From positions 868,001-932,000 of the forward strand of contig OY723305.1 of the NCBI GenBank assembly GCA_963210315.1: DNA of 64,000 bases, in the 5' to 3' direction. The notes beneath the pieces are model-generated. The model did no database searches. It saw nothing but the letters and a program-made list of their open reading frames with translations, and had not been told where the DNA came from. Source of the DNA: Rhynchopus euleeides. Lineage: Eukaryota > Euglenozoa > Diplonemea > Diplonemida > Diplonemidae. A program made the position numbers and the translations under genes. This document shows positions 43,514 through 53,038 of the stretch, in pieces; the first letter of the stretch is position 1; each line of letters opens with the position of its first letter.

Positions 43514-44746
43514 CTACTGGGGCACCAGCTTCTGCGCCTCCCCGTCGTTGTCCACGTCAGGGTTGCCCCAGTCCTCCGAGAGCAACGTCATGCTTGGTGC
43601 GTACAGAACCATCGCCCCCCCGAGGACGATGCCCATGCCCCAGAAGCCGATGGTGTCCGCCAGGAAGGACCCAAGCAGGGGCCCTGCAATGAACCCGCCC
43701 TGGATGCACATCGTTGAGAGGCTGTGCACGACTGTAGACCCCTTGTGGTGAGCGTCCGCAAGCTGCGCGTTGAGGGAGGGGCACATGCCGTCGATAAGAC
43801 CCATCCCGACGCCCACGCCGATGAAGGAGACCTCGTTCAGCATGGGGACGGTCTTCGGGCCCAGCATGAAGAAAGCCCCCTGGAGTACCAGCCCTGCCGA
43901 GATCACCTGATACTTCTCGAAGAAGAGCGTCCCGTGGAGGAAGGGCCCCGCCAGTGCGCTGGCGAGGATGCTGGGAATGGTGGTCCAGAGGTACATCAGC
44001 CCCACCTCCCCCAGGGTCAGGTTGAGCTCCTTCAGCCCGAAAACGCCGAACGTCGCCTCCAGCGCGCTGATGGCCGCATTCGCGATGAAAAGAGCACCCA
44101 TGGATGTCCTGATGTATTTGTCGTTGAGGAATGTCTTGATCTTCCACATGGAATCGCGCGGGTCGTGCTGCTCGTCCTCAATCACCCCGAAGTCTGTCGT
44201 GGAGAGGACGTAAAGCGCCGAGACGCTGCTGGCCACCAGAAGGAGGGACGTCGCAAGGAAGGGGATGGTCGGGTGCATCTCGAAGAGCACACCACCCACA
44301 GGCGGCCCGAGAACCACACCTGCGAGGATCCCGGAGGTGCTGATGCCGAATGCCGCGACGCGCGTCTGCTCCTCCCCCTTGTAGTACCGCTGCATGAGGG
44401 CGTTGGAGGCGGGGAGGATGGCTGCAGAGGCCAGACCCTGCACGCTGCGGGCCACGAACCACGTCGTGTAGTTCACGTGGTAGGCAAAGGCGAGGGTTGC
44501 GACGATGTCCACCGTGAGCCCCAGGAGCAGCAGGCGGACCGGGTTGCTGTCGATGACCTTTGCGAAGAAGGGCGCGGCGACGATCTGCACGATGGCCTTG
44601 CAGCTAAACAGCAGCCCCGTCGCCACCTCGCTGTACCCCAGGATGGGGAACAGCGGGATGATGCTCGTCATCAGGAGGTAGTCGCAGAAGTTTGCGAGGA
44701 ATGACGTCAGCAGCGCAGCGCTGCAGATGCTGTTGTGGCCTGCCAT
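43514..44746 (-). CDS. Major facilitator superfamily transporter (SLC18/VMAT-like)
   Basis: 410 residues, about 12 hydrophobic segments, single exon. The first helix region (TSFLANFCDYLLMTSIIPLF) resembles the start of vesicular amine transporter-like MFS proteins. After the second helix, AAPFFAKVIDSNPVRLLLLG occupies the place of the MFS motif between helices 2 and 3. GISTSGILAGVVLGPPVGGVLF matches the family's helix-5 antiporter motif, and a long hydrophilic loop (IEDEQHDPRDSMWKIK) separates the two halves. It is therefore probably a proton-coupled antiporter or drug/amine-type transporter in a vacuolar or plasma membrane. The substrate is unknown. The ATG at 44746 is the natural N-terminus because upstream sequence is low complexity. 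Confidence 0.88.
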   Translation of the reverse strand: MAGHNSICSAALLTSFLANFCDYLLMTSIIPLFPILGYSEVATGLLFSCKAIVQIVAAPFFAKVIDSNPVRLLLLGLTVDIVATLAFAYHVNYTTWFVARSVQGLASAAILPASNALMQRYYKGEEQTRVAAFGISTSGILAGVVLGPPVGGVLFEMHPTIPFLATSLLLVASSVSALYVLSTTDFGVIEDEQHDPRDSMWKIKTFLNDKYIRTSMGALFIANAAISALEATFGVFGLKELNLTLGEVGLMYLWTTIPSILASALAGPFLHGTLFFEKYQVISAGLVLQGAFFMLGPKTVPMLNEVSFIGVGVGMGLIDGMCPSLNAQLADAHHKGSTVVHSLSTMCIQGGFIAGPLLGSFLADTIGFWGMGIVLGGAMVLYAPSMTLLSEDWGNPDVDNDGEAQKLVPQ

Positions 44747-45150
44747 TGTCGGCTCTTTCGGGGGGGGGGGGGGGGGATGCCTGCTTCCCTGATGCCTGGG
44801 GTGGCTCTGCTGCTGTGTGTGTGGCAGTGGGGTGAAGGTGAAGGTGAAGGGGAATCACAGGTGGTGAGGGGGGAGGGGGGGATCACGTCGATTACTGAGA
44901 CAGACAGCACCTCGTGGCTGTGTGCGTGTGTTCCGGAGCTAGGGTGCGGACTAGGCTAGGATAGGAGTCGAGCAGCATCAGCGGGAAGATGCCTCAACAA
45001 AGGGCCGATTTGCTTTCGTTGAGCCCACAATCCCTGTCTTGCGGGCTTGTGTTGGGGGGAGCAGCAGTGTGGCCAAAGCTTGTTGGAACCCCCCTGTCAA
45101 CAGCTTCTTCCCCTGGGGATGCCAGAAGAGAGAGACCATCGCAAAGGTGA
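44747..45150. other. Short intergenic stretch; no features beyond G tract and GGTGAA repeats
   Basis: Contains a G tract (44760-44776) and a GGTGAA repeat (about 44831-44851). Nothing else seen. Confidence 0.5.
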
Positions 45151-46047
45151 TCACCACATATCAAGCGCAGAGTGCTCTCCCGACCTACGGACGCTCCACA
45201 TAGCCGCAGCAGCAACCGCGATCACCATCACATCGACAGCGGTCGATCTGCACGCCCGCAGCCACTCCATCACACGCTGCGGGCCGCTGAGCCTGTCGTA
45301 GAAGGCTTCGATGTGCCCCTCCAGCAGGGCAGCAACCTCCCCATTCCCACGCTTGCGTGCGATGGACAGAGGTGTCAGACCGCCCGACGCAACACGATGG
45401 TCTGCACCTGCTGCGAGGAGCGCTGTCGCAACACGGACATGGTTCTTCAAGGCCGCCACAAAGAGGGGCGTCGTGTCCTGTGAAGGACCGGCATCATTGG
45501 CATCGGCGCCGTGAGCCAGCAACAGGTCCACCAGGTCGTGGCGCCCATTCCATGATGCGACGAGGAGGGGCGTGCACCCCTGCCCGTCGCCGTGGCTGAC
45601 AGAGGCACCCCTTCTGAGGAGATCGGCGGCAACCTCGTAGTGCCCCATCAGGGAGGAGATGTGGAGAAGCGTGCAGCCGTGCACGTCGCGCATCACCGTC
45701 AGGCCCTCCACCTCAGCCTCGCAGAAGAGGGTGTACAGCTCTGTGCGGCCCTCCCACACTGCGCTGCAGATGTCCTCCGCAGATGTGGCGTGGCCCATCT
45801 CACGCAGCTGCCGGCGGGCTCGTTGTTTGGTGCTCTCCACGACATGCAGGGTGTCGCCCTGGCTCAGCCCAAGCAGCTCATCGCTCCCTGCAGCGGCCCC
45901 CTGCGGTGCCACCGCAAGCTCGAATGCAACCGGGTCCAGGCCAAACTCTGCCGACACCCCGCGCTTGACTTCCTCGATGTCGTACGAAGGGCCGACCGTC
46001 ACCACAGCAACCTCCGGAAGGAACGGGTGTGCGACGGCCACCTCCAT
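45151..46047 (-). CDS. Ubiquitin-like domain plus ankyrin repeats, tail-anchored
   Basis: 298 residues. Residues 1-72 have ubiquitin-fold spacing (two strands, a helix DIEEVKRGVSAEFGL, then LSQGDTLHVV near the end of the domain). A linker helix and about four ankyrin repeats follow (about 88-246), with clear signatures such as HGCTLLHISSLMGHYEVAAD, QGCTPLLVASWNGRHDLVDL and TTPLFVAALKNHVRVATAL. A hydrophobic segment near the C-terminus (about 269-285, VDVMVIAVAAAAMWSV) suggests a tail anchor. The arrangement suggests an adaptor on a membrane, perhaps for protein quality control; this is inference. The start at 46047 is chosen because upstream in-frame residues are Pro/His low complexity. Single exon. 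Confidence 0.8.
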   Translation of the reverse strand: MEVAVAHPFLPEVAVVTVGPSYDIEEVKRGVSAEFGLDPVAFELAVAPQGAAAGSDELLGLSQGDTLHVVESTKQRARRQLREMGHATSAEDICSAVWEGRTELYTLFCEAEVEGLTVMRDVHGCTLLHISSLMGHYEVAADLLRRGASVSHGDGQGCTPLLVASWNGRHDLVDLLLAHGADANDAGPSQDTTPLFVAALKNHVRVATALLAAGADHRVASGGLTPLSIARKRGNGEVAALLEGHIEAFYDRLSGPQRVMEWLRACRSTAVDVMVIAVAAAAMWSVRRSGEHSALDMW

Positions 46048-47172
46048 CCGCAGAGAGAGGAAGTGGGGAAGCGAAAAAGGGTGCCTGTGGGTAGCTCCGC
46101 ACAAGAGGACTGCGGCAAGGGGGTGTGGTGTGGGTGTGGGTGTGGTGGGCGGATCAGGCGGCAGAAAAGGAGTGGTGGGGTTCCAACTGAGAAGGCAGGG
46201 GTGATGATGCACGAGCCATCAGCGAGATGGCTGCACTGCACGCTGCCGAACACCCTCTTGTTTATCCCCACAAGCAACGTTGTTTGGACCTTTGCTAAAA
46301 AAATCCTGCGTGTGGGGTGCTGCATGTGGATCCTGAGGGCTGCAGTCTCACACACCACACCACACAGTGATATGAAAAGACCAGGTTGTCACAAGCTGCT
46401 ATTCGTACACACACAGCTGGTGCCTGTCTGTAAATCAACAGCCCTTTCCTCGCGCTCTCAACGTTAGGGGCTTCCTGTACCTGGGGTGTCTCTGCAAGAA
46501 AGCATTACCTGCAGGGCGCTTCGTGCAGAACACTGACACCGACAGGCACCGAGGCCCCAGCAGCCATTGCACGTGTCTTCGGGACATGTCATGACTGCAG
46601 GCTGCAAACAGAAAACACCACAAGATTGCTCCTGGCCACTGAGCATGGCTGCGCCGAGCCTGAGTGCAGACGAGGTGGAGAAGGTGGAACACGAGAGATG
46701 AGCAAATATGAGAAGAGGCCAACAGCAGTTCTGCGTCCATCCGCCCCGCAGCACTTCCCTTCGCACCCCGGTGTGTGCACAAAAACCAGCATATGGAATA
46801 CCACTGTGCAAAAGCATTCAGAATGAGAGGCAAGGAGAAGTCAGTAATTGTGGCAAAGCTACAGGGTACCGTCCTGCCAGTTTGCTTCATCTACTACAGG
46901 GAAACATGAGCGTCTCATGTCCCGCTCTCAGAGACTCTGCTCTCCAATAGGCCACGTGACTCCCTCCAGCAGCACCTGTTGCATGAAGCTCTCTGGGTGT
47001 GTGATCACTTCGATGACCCCACTGATGGACGCAATCCCCGGCGCGTACTGCGGTGACGGATCTCACTCCTGTGTGGACATGCTGCGGTCCTGTCGATCGA
47101 GCTGTTGTCTCAGGGAGACAGTACGTTGCACGGAGCAGGTTCCCCACCGCAGCCTGGAGAAGACGTGAGGTG
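46048..47172. other. Intergenic; nothing recognised
   Basis: Open frames on both strands are short and compositionally unlike the neighbouring genes. No repeat family from elsewhere in the window is evident. Confidence 0.5.
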
Positions 47173-50100
47173 TCAACAATCTATGGTGTCCTGCAAGCCC
47201 GGCTCCGCGAGGTAGCAGATCAGAGACTCCGTCGACTCCTGCATGGTGTTCTGGTAGTGCTGCTGTGGCGTCTGAACCTCAGATCTGCCGCTGCCACACA
47301 CGCGTGGATCAATGCGCGCTGCGAGGAACTTGGTGCATGCGGCGGCAGTGTCCTCGGCAGTGATGCCACGCACCGAGTCGGTGCTGTCAAGTGCCTCCGC
47401 CAGCCGCTTGTCGCGCTGCCCGACCACGTCGTCGAACATGCGCCGAACGTCGCGTGCGTTCGCCCACCCGGGCCGCTGCCGCAGCTGTGCGAAGCACTGG
47501 TCCAGGCTCGCGTGTACCGCCTCCTTGCAAGCAGGCTCGAACACAAAGGGGCGCGGCTGCGCCTCATCCGCAAGCTTCTGCACGAAGCGCGTGCACTGTG
47601 CAGGCGACCAGTCCGGGAACTCGACCGTCTCGGTGAAGCGGCTCTGCAGGCGCTCGTTGCGCTGCAGCAGCACTCCCATCCTGTCGCGGGACCCTGCCAT
47701 CACCACCACCGTATTCTTCCTGTAGCCGTCCTCCGCCATCATCGACAGCAGCTTTGCCATCGCCTCATCGCCGTAGGGGTCGCCCCCCAGCGTGTACGCC
47801 TCGTCCACAAACAGCACACCGCCGCGAGCTGCCTCCATCGCTTCCTCCACACGTGTTTTCGACTGCCCCAAGTACTCTCCCGTCAGGCCCTTTGCCGACG
47901 TCTCCTCCACATGGTTCTTCTTAAGCAGCCCGCATGCGCATAGCACACCCGCAAGCTTCTGTACGCCCGTCGTCTTCCCTGTGCCAGCAGACCCGTAGAA
48001 TAGATAGTTGCGCAGCAGCCCGGCAGTGTCGCGCCCCTCGCTGCGCCGCACCCGCACCTGCTGCACGATCCCACGCAGCGTCTCCTTCAGCCCACCCACC
48101 TCTTCCAGCCCCTGCAGCCCATCCAGGAACAGAGTGACGAGCCTCTCTGTGGAAGGGGGCCCCGAAACGTCACACGTTCTCCTTCTGTTCCCGTCAGCAC
48201 CGAGCATGGCCTCCACCAACTTCAAAGTACGATGGCCTCCGTGCTTGACAGCGAACTGCAGAGGTGTCTCACCTGTGAAGAGTGAAGGAGTGCTGACACG
48301 GGACACGCACAAGACAGGGTGTGACCCACGACACCTGCCTCACGAGTTCACCCCACCGCCACCCACAACCGCTGGGACAAGGTGAGACTGTGGGAAGGTG
48401 GGAACCAAACCAAGTGTGCAACCATGCATCAAGGCGGGCAGGAGGTGCACCTCACACTGTGCCTCACAAAGCGGATGTGCTGCCCATCTGGTGCTTGCAG
48501 AAGGTGGTGAGCCCGCAGGCGTGGGTTCCGTGCGCGGCACTCACATTCACACTCAGACCAACAGTAATGGCATCAACAAACAGAGGTGTCATGAAAGACG
48601 ATGAATCCTGTCCACACTCTCCACTAAAGAAGAACATGCATACCATCCTTGTCTGTCGCATGCACATCTGCACCATGACCGATCAAGGCCTGTATCAACC
48701 CCGCAGCATGATTGGCTCCGTACACGACAGCGATATGCAAAGATGTCCAACCTGTGAAGAGTGAGGGAGTGCTGACACGGGACACAGTGATGAGTGTGAA
48801 GGGCGTCAACAAACAGAGGGGTCATGGAAGACGATGAAGCCTGTCCACACTCTCCAACAAAGAGCAACATGCATACCATATTTGTTCTTCGCATGCACAT
48901 CTGCACCATGACCCATCATGGCCTCGACCAACTCCACAGCATACTCGCGTCCGTGCTGAACAGCCAAATGCAGAGGTGTGTGCCCTGTGAAGAGTGAAGG
49001 AGTGGTACACGGGGCACGCACAAGACAGGGTGTGACCCACGACACCTGCCTCACGAGTTCACCCCACCGCCACCCACAACCGCTGGGACAAGGTGAGACT
49101 GTGGGAAGGTGGGAACCAAACCAAGTGTGCAACCATGCATCAAGGCGGGCAGGAGGTGCACCTCACACTGTGCCTCACAAAGCGGATGTGCTGCCCATCT
49201 GGTGCTTGCAGAAGGTGGTGGCTCCCGTGGAGCCCCGCAGGCGTGGGTTCCGTGCGCACTCACATTCACACTCAGGACAACAGTGATGAATCCTTCAACA
49301 AACAGAGGTGTCATGGAGGACGATGAAGCCGGCCCGCACTCACCACTAAAGAAGAACATGCATACCGTAGATGTTCTTCGCATGCACATCTGCACCATGA
49401 CCCATCATGGCCTCGACCAACTCCACAGCATGCTCGCATCCGTGCTGAACAGCTAAATGCAGAGGTGTGTGCCCTGTGAAGAGTGAAGGAGTGTTGACAC
49501 GGGACACACACAAGACAGGGTGTGACCCACGACACCTGCCTCACGAGTTCACCCCACCGCCACCCACAACCGCTGGGACAAGGTGAGACTGTGGGAAGGT
49601 GGGAAACAAACCAAGTGTGCAACAATGCATCAAGGCGGGCAGGAGGTGCACCTCACACCATGCCTCACAAAGCGGATGTGCTGCCCATCTGGTGCTTGCA
49701 GAAGGTGGTGGGCTCCACAAGGTGGGCCCCGTGCGCACTCACATTGACACTCAGAACAACAGTAATGGGTGTGAAGGGCTTCAACAAAACAGAGGTGTCA
49801 TGGAAGACGATGAAGAAAGTGCGCCAAAGGGGAACCTGCATACCTCTGTTGTCCTTCGCATGCACATCTGCACCATGACCGACCAAGGCCTCAACCAACT
49901 CCAGAGCCTGCTCGCCTCTGTACCTGGCAGCCAAATGCAGAGGTGTCCAACCTATGAAGAGTGAGGGAGTGTCGACACGGGACACGCACTGGACAGGGCG
50001 TGACACGACACCTGCCTGAGTTCACCCCACCGCCACCCACAACCGCTGGGACAAGGTGTGACTGTGGGAAGGTGGGAAGTAAACCAAGTGTGCAACAATG

Positions 50101-52247
50101 CATGAAGCCAGCGCCCCCCCCCCCCCCCCAAGGATGGCACCCCTGGATTATATTCATGGATTAAACTCGTGGATTAAATGGGGGCCCTCGCTACCAAGTG
50201 TGACTGAGTGAGAAAAAGTGAGCCGCGGCCCACTTTCCCGCACTGACTGACGAGCTGTGACGAGCTGTGACTGGTAGCGAGGGCCCCCAATGGATTAAAT
50301 GGATTTTATTCGCCTGGATTTTGCTTTTTAATCCACGCCTTTGGGGGTTTGTGCTGCGGGATGCCAGCGAGGGCATTTTGGGTGCATTTCCAGCTTGGCT
50401 CGCTGAAAAATGACGAAGGTTGCCGTAATACCAAAGCGCAAATGCCCCTTGACGTGCTTCGATTGACGTGTTGGCATTGCATGTGTTCAACATCTTCATC
50501 CCCGGCACAGTCAGGTCCGACCAGACGAGTGGAGGAACTGTGGTCCCGTGTGTGGATCCGCCTGAGCAGTGGTGGCTGACATTCAGTCGCCTTGGCCGGA
50601 GTCCACCCTCGCAGGGGTGGGGTGCAGCCCGGGCCGATGTCCAGCAGGAACAGCCGCACAGGAGCGTATCTTCAGCTGTGTGGGCTGGCAGTCTGAGAAG
50701 AGGCGCAACAGGCTCCAGCCAGAGGAGGTCCATAAGTTGACCACGATCCACCGGCACCGACCTGGTGGTAGGGCCTGGAAGCACCTGCAGTGGGATTAAA
50801 TGCTGGATTAAATCCTGGATTAAATGGATTACTGGGGGGGTTCAAATACAAGACGTATTCAAATACAAGACGTATAATGGAATAGAAGCCGGGTCGTGGA
50901 TTTCCAAATGCCACGGTTTGAAAAAAGTACGGCTTGTATTCAATTTTTTGGGTTTTTGAGGGATTTTCTGAACCGGGGTGACCTAATTTTGCCCCGAGTT
51001 TGGCGGAGTTGGGTGGTGGGAGACCGTGCAAAATAGAACCCCCTGAAGGGGGGGAGTTTCTGGTCACCCGGGCTCGCTCACCACACATGCCAGACCACAA
51101 CTGGTGCGGGAGAAAGGCCAATCCCTTCACCCACCCACGTGTACATTATCAGTGAGGATGACGAGCATGGCGTTGCACACCTACGTGAGCGTCATTCCCC
51201 TTGAGAAGGTGATCAGCACTCCTGCAGGCCGTCCCGTGTGCTGGTACCCATACCAGCCTCTTTCGGCATGAATCGTCTTCTCGGTATTCCATCTCGCATG
51301 AATTATGCGCATATCGGCCCGTATAGACTCGCCGAGGCCTGCAAAGGTGCAGGCGTACGGTGCCCGCCAGAGTGGCCTCTCCGCGTTCAGTAGCGACCTT
51401 GTGCCAGCGGAAACCCTGCTGAAAAATCAGGTGGCTTCAGAACCCGGGGCAGGTAGAGGACATGTGTTTGTGCGACGAGCCTGGAGAAGCAACCTATAGA
51501 CCACTGACCCTCCCACACCCCAAGCTCCTTGCCGTTGGCGATTGTGGCGAAAATTTCCTGCAGGAAATCCCTCACAAACGACCCTAGTTGAATAGAAGCC
51601 GTACCTGGGACCCCCCGTGTATAAGTCCCCCCCCCTTACCCCCGTGTTTAAGTCCCCCCCTGGGGGTCTGGCAGGGGGGGACTTAAACACAGGGGGACCT
51701 AAACACGGGGGTGGGCTGGTCTGGAGGGTCATCAGGTGGCCCCTAGGCCCTCCAGGTGCTGTCTGAGTCGAAAAGTGGGGTGCCAAAAGTCCATCCGGAC
51801 CGGAATTACCCCCCTACGACAGCAGAGGAAGAGGTCTTCTTGGTCTCCACTGTGCCACCCCCGTGTTTAAGCCCCCCCTGTGTTTAGGTCCGCCCCCCCC
51901 GTGTTTAAGTCACCCCCGGCCGAAAATCGCCTCCAGGGGGGGGACTTAAACACGGGGGGTCCCAGGTACGGCTTCTATTCAAATTTTCGAATATTTTGAA
52001 AATCTCGATTTTCGTCGCCGGCTTCGCCGAATATAAGCCGTACGGCTTGTATTTGAACCCCCCCAGTAAATGGACTAAATGGATTATATTCCAGGGTTGT
52101 TGGATTATTCCCATCCTTGCCCCCCCCCCCCCCCCAAGCCGTGCTGATCATACCGAAGTCATTCTTTGCATTCACGTCTGTGTCCGACTGCAACAGCTCC
52201 CGCACCGCCGACAGATCCTGCCTCTGAACAGCGCGGTTTAGCAACAT
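47173..52247 (-). CDS. Ankyrin-repeat / CbbX-type AAA+ ATPase fusion, six exons
   Basis: Exons 52154-52247, 49844-49951, 49366-49473, 48877-48984, 48644-48751 and 47173-48272 join in phase 1 throughout (donors GTATG, acceptors TCATAG or TCACAG) to give 541 residues. Exon 1 starts MLLNRAVQRQDLSAVRELLQ. Exons 2-5 each encode exactly 36 residues of one ankyrin repeat (WTPLHLAA..., GHGADVHAK...), and exon 6 begins with a further repeat. The AAA+ domain is of the CbbX/CfxQ/SpoVK class: Walker A GSAGTGKTT (about 269-277), Walker B GGVLFVDEAYTL (DE at about 332-333), sensor-1 region VVVMAGSRDRM and arginine-finger region RNERLQSRF. CbbX relatives remodel Rubisco in red-lineage plastids; the ankyrin fusion is probably a different, general remodeller. 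No targeting signal is seen. Intron 1 (2.2 kb) contains nested mobile elements. Confidence 0.85.
48273..50107 (-). repeat. Tandemly duplicated exon-intron units in the ankyrin-AAA+ gene
   Basis: A block of about 190 bp within introns 5, 3, 2 and (partially) 1 is repeated at about 48316-48510, 49030-49222, 49522-49712 and 50003-50106. It begins TGTGACCCACGACACCTGCC and contains CACAACCGCTGGGACAAGGT. The copies are almost identical, as similar as or more similar than the exons they separate. Intron 4 (48752-48876) is shorter and lacks the block. Confidence 0.88.
50180..50288. mobile_element. MITE family 1, copy b
   Basis: From GGGGGCCCTCGCTACCAAGT to GACTGGTAGCGAGGGCCCCC, 109 bp. AAT flanks both sides, consistent with a 3-bp target duplication. 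The middle carries GAGTGAGAAAAAGTGAGCCG and a duplicated GACGAGCTGT. Confidence 0.8.
50830..52068. mobile_element. TA-ended element in intron 1 (1.24 kb), middle layer
   Basis: TACTGGGGGGGTTCAAATAC on the left and GTATTTGAACCCCCCCAGTA on the right are perfect inverted repeats. Within the arms are AAGCCG/CGGCTT and GAATAGAAGCCG/CGGCTTCTATTC pairs. The core shows no recognised gene. Confidence 0.85.
51602..51968. mobile_element. Innermost TA-ended element in intron 1 (367 bp)
   Basis: TACCTGGGACCCCCCGTGTA to ACACGGGGGGTCCCAGGTA. It interrupts GAATAGAAGCCG at a central TA, with CGGCTTCTATTC directly after, so the pre-insertion site was a palindrome. The interior has further inverted GTGTTTAAGTCCCCCC / GGGGGGACTTAAACAC copies. 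Confidence 0.88.
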
Positions 52248-53038
52248 CGCTCGCGCCAGATACAAGGGGATCACAGGGGAGGCTTCACTCGCTTCACCAC
52301 ACAGAGTTGATATGGGGTGTACTGTAAAGTAACTGTCGCCCTGCCGTGAGGGGCGCTAATCGGGCTGACCGTGGCGATGGCGTGCTTTTGAGCAGGTTCC
52401 ATCAGGGAACATGCGCCTCAAAAACACGAACAGGTGTGATGGCTCAGAGTGGTGTGGGCACACCCGCCACACAAAACGGGGAAATGCGGATGTGTTCGTG
52501 ACATTCCTTTGTTTCGACAGCAGGCGAGAATCACCACACAGAAGGGCACTGCCCATGTGACACATGGGGTGCCATGATGAGGTGTCTGTGATGACCGATC
52601 CTGATGCGAGCACAATCATGCAAAGAGGATGGCGGGGGCTGGGGCTGGGGCTGGGGCTGGGGCCTGCGTCGGGCGAGACAGGGCGTGCGGTATGGTGGTA
52701 TTGCTTCACAGCCAGCGTGTTATGCGGTGGCTCTTCGGCTGGCACACCCCCCTCCAGTGCCGCTGTATCAAGCTGCGGCAGCAGGGGTGGGTGTTCGCGG
52801 AAAGGGAAGCTAACAAAACAAGCAAGCCACACGGGCAACGCGGGTTCAAGGAAACAGCAAGAGAACACATAACAAGGGCGAAAAGCTAACTTGCAGCGGC
52901 AGCAGGCGGTGCGGCAGAGGAGACGCATGTATCAGGGGTGCCTTGTGCTGAGCTGCTGTATCACGGGGCAGGCGTGCCTCAGGGCGGCACATGAGGGGAG
53001 GGGGAGAGGGCCAAGGGGGGGGGAGGGGGAGGGGGTCC
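52248..53038. other. Intergenic; GGGGCT repeat, no gene recognised
   Basis: A GGGGCT repeat at about 52634-52662 is the only notable feature. The remaining frames show no domain. Confidence 0.5.

Larger units (their letters stand above)
50131..52118. mobile_element. Triple-nested element inside intron 1 (outer layer)
   Basis: The left edge has AAGGATGG next to a C tract with TGGATTATATTCATGG; the right edge has GGATTATATTCCAGGG and CCATCCTTG next to a C tract, in inverted arrangement. In between lie a MITE family 1 copy (50180-50288), GGATTAAAT repeats, and a TA-ended element (50830-52068) with a further one inside it (51602-51968). The outer boundaries are less certain than the inner ones. 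Confidence 0.55.

Noticed and set aside
43724..44704. Plus-strand ORF of 326 codons over the MFS gene
   Set aside because: Antisense shadow rich in His/Glu/Arg with no hydrophobic pattern; the minus strand gives a clear transporter.
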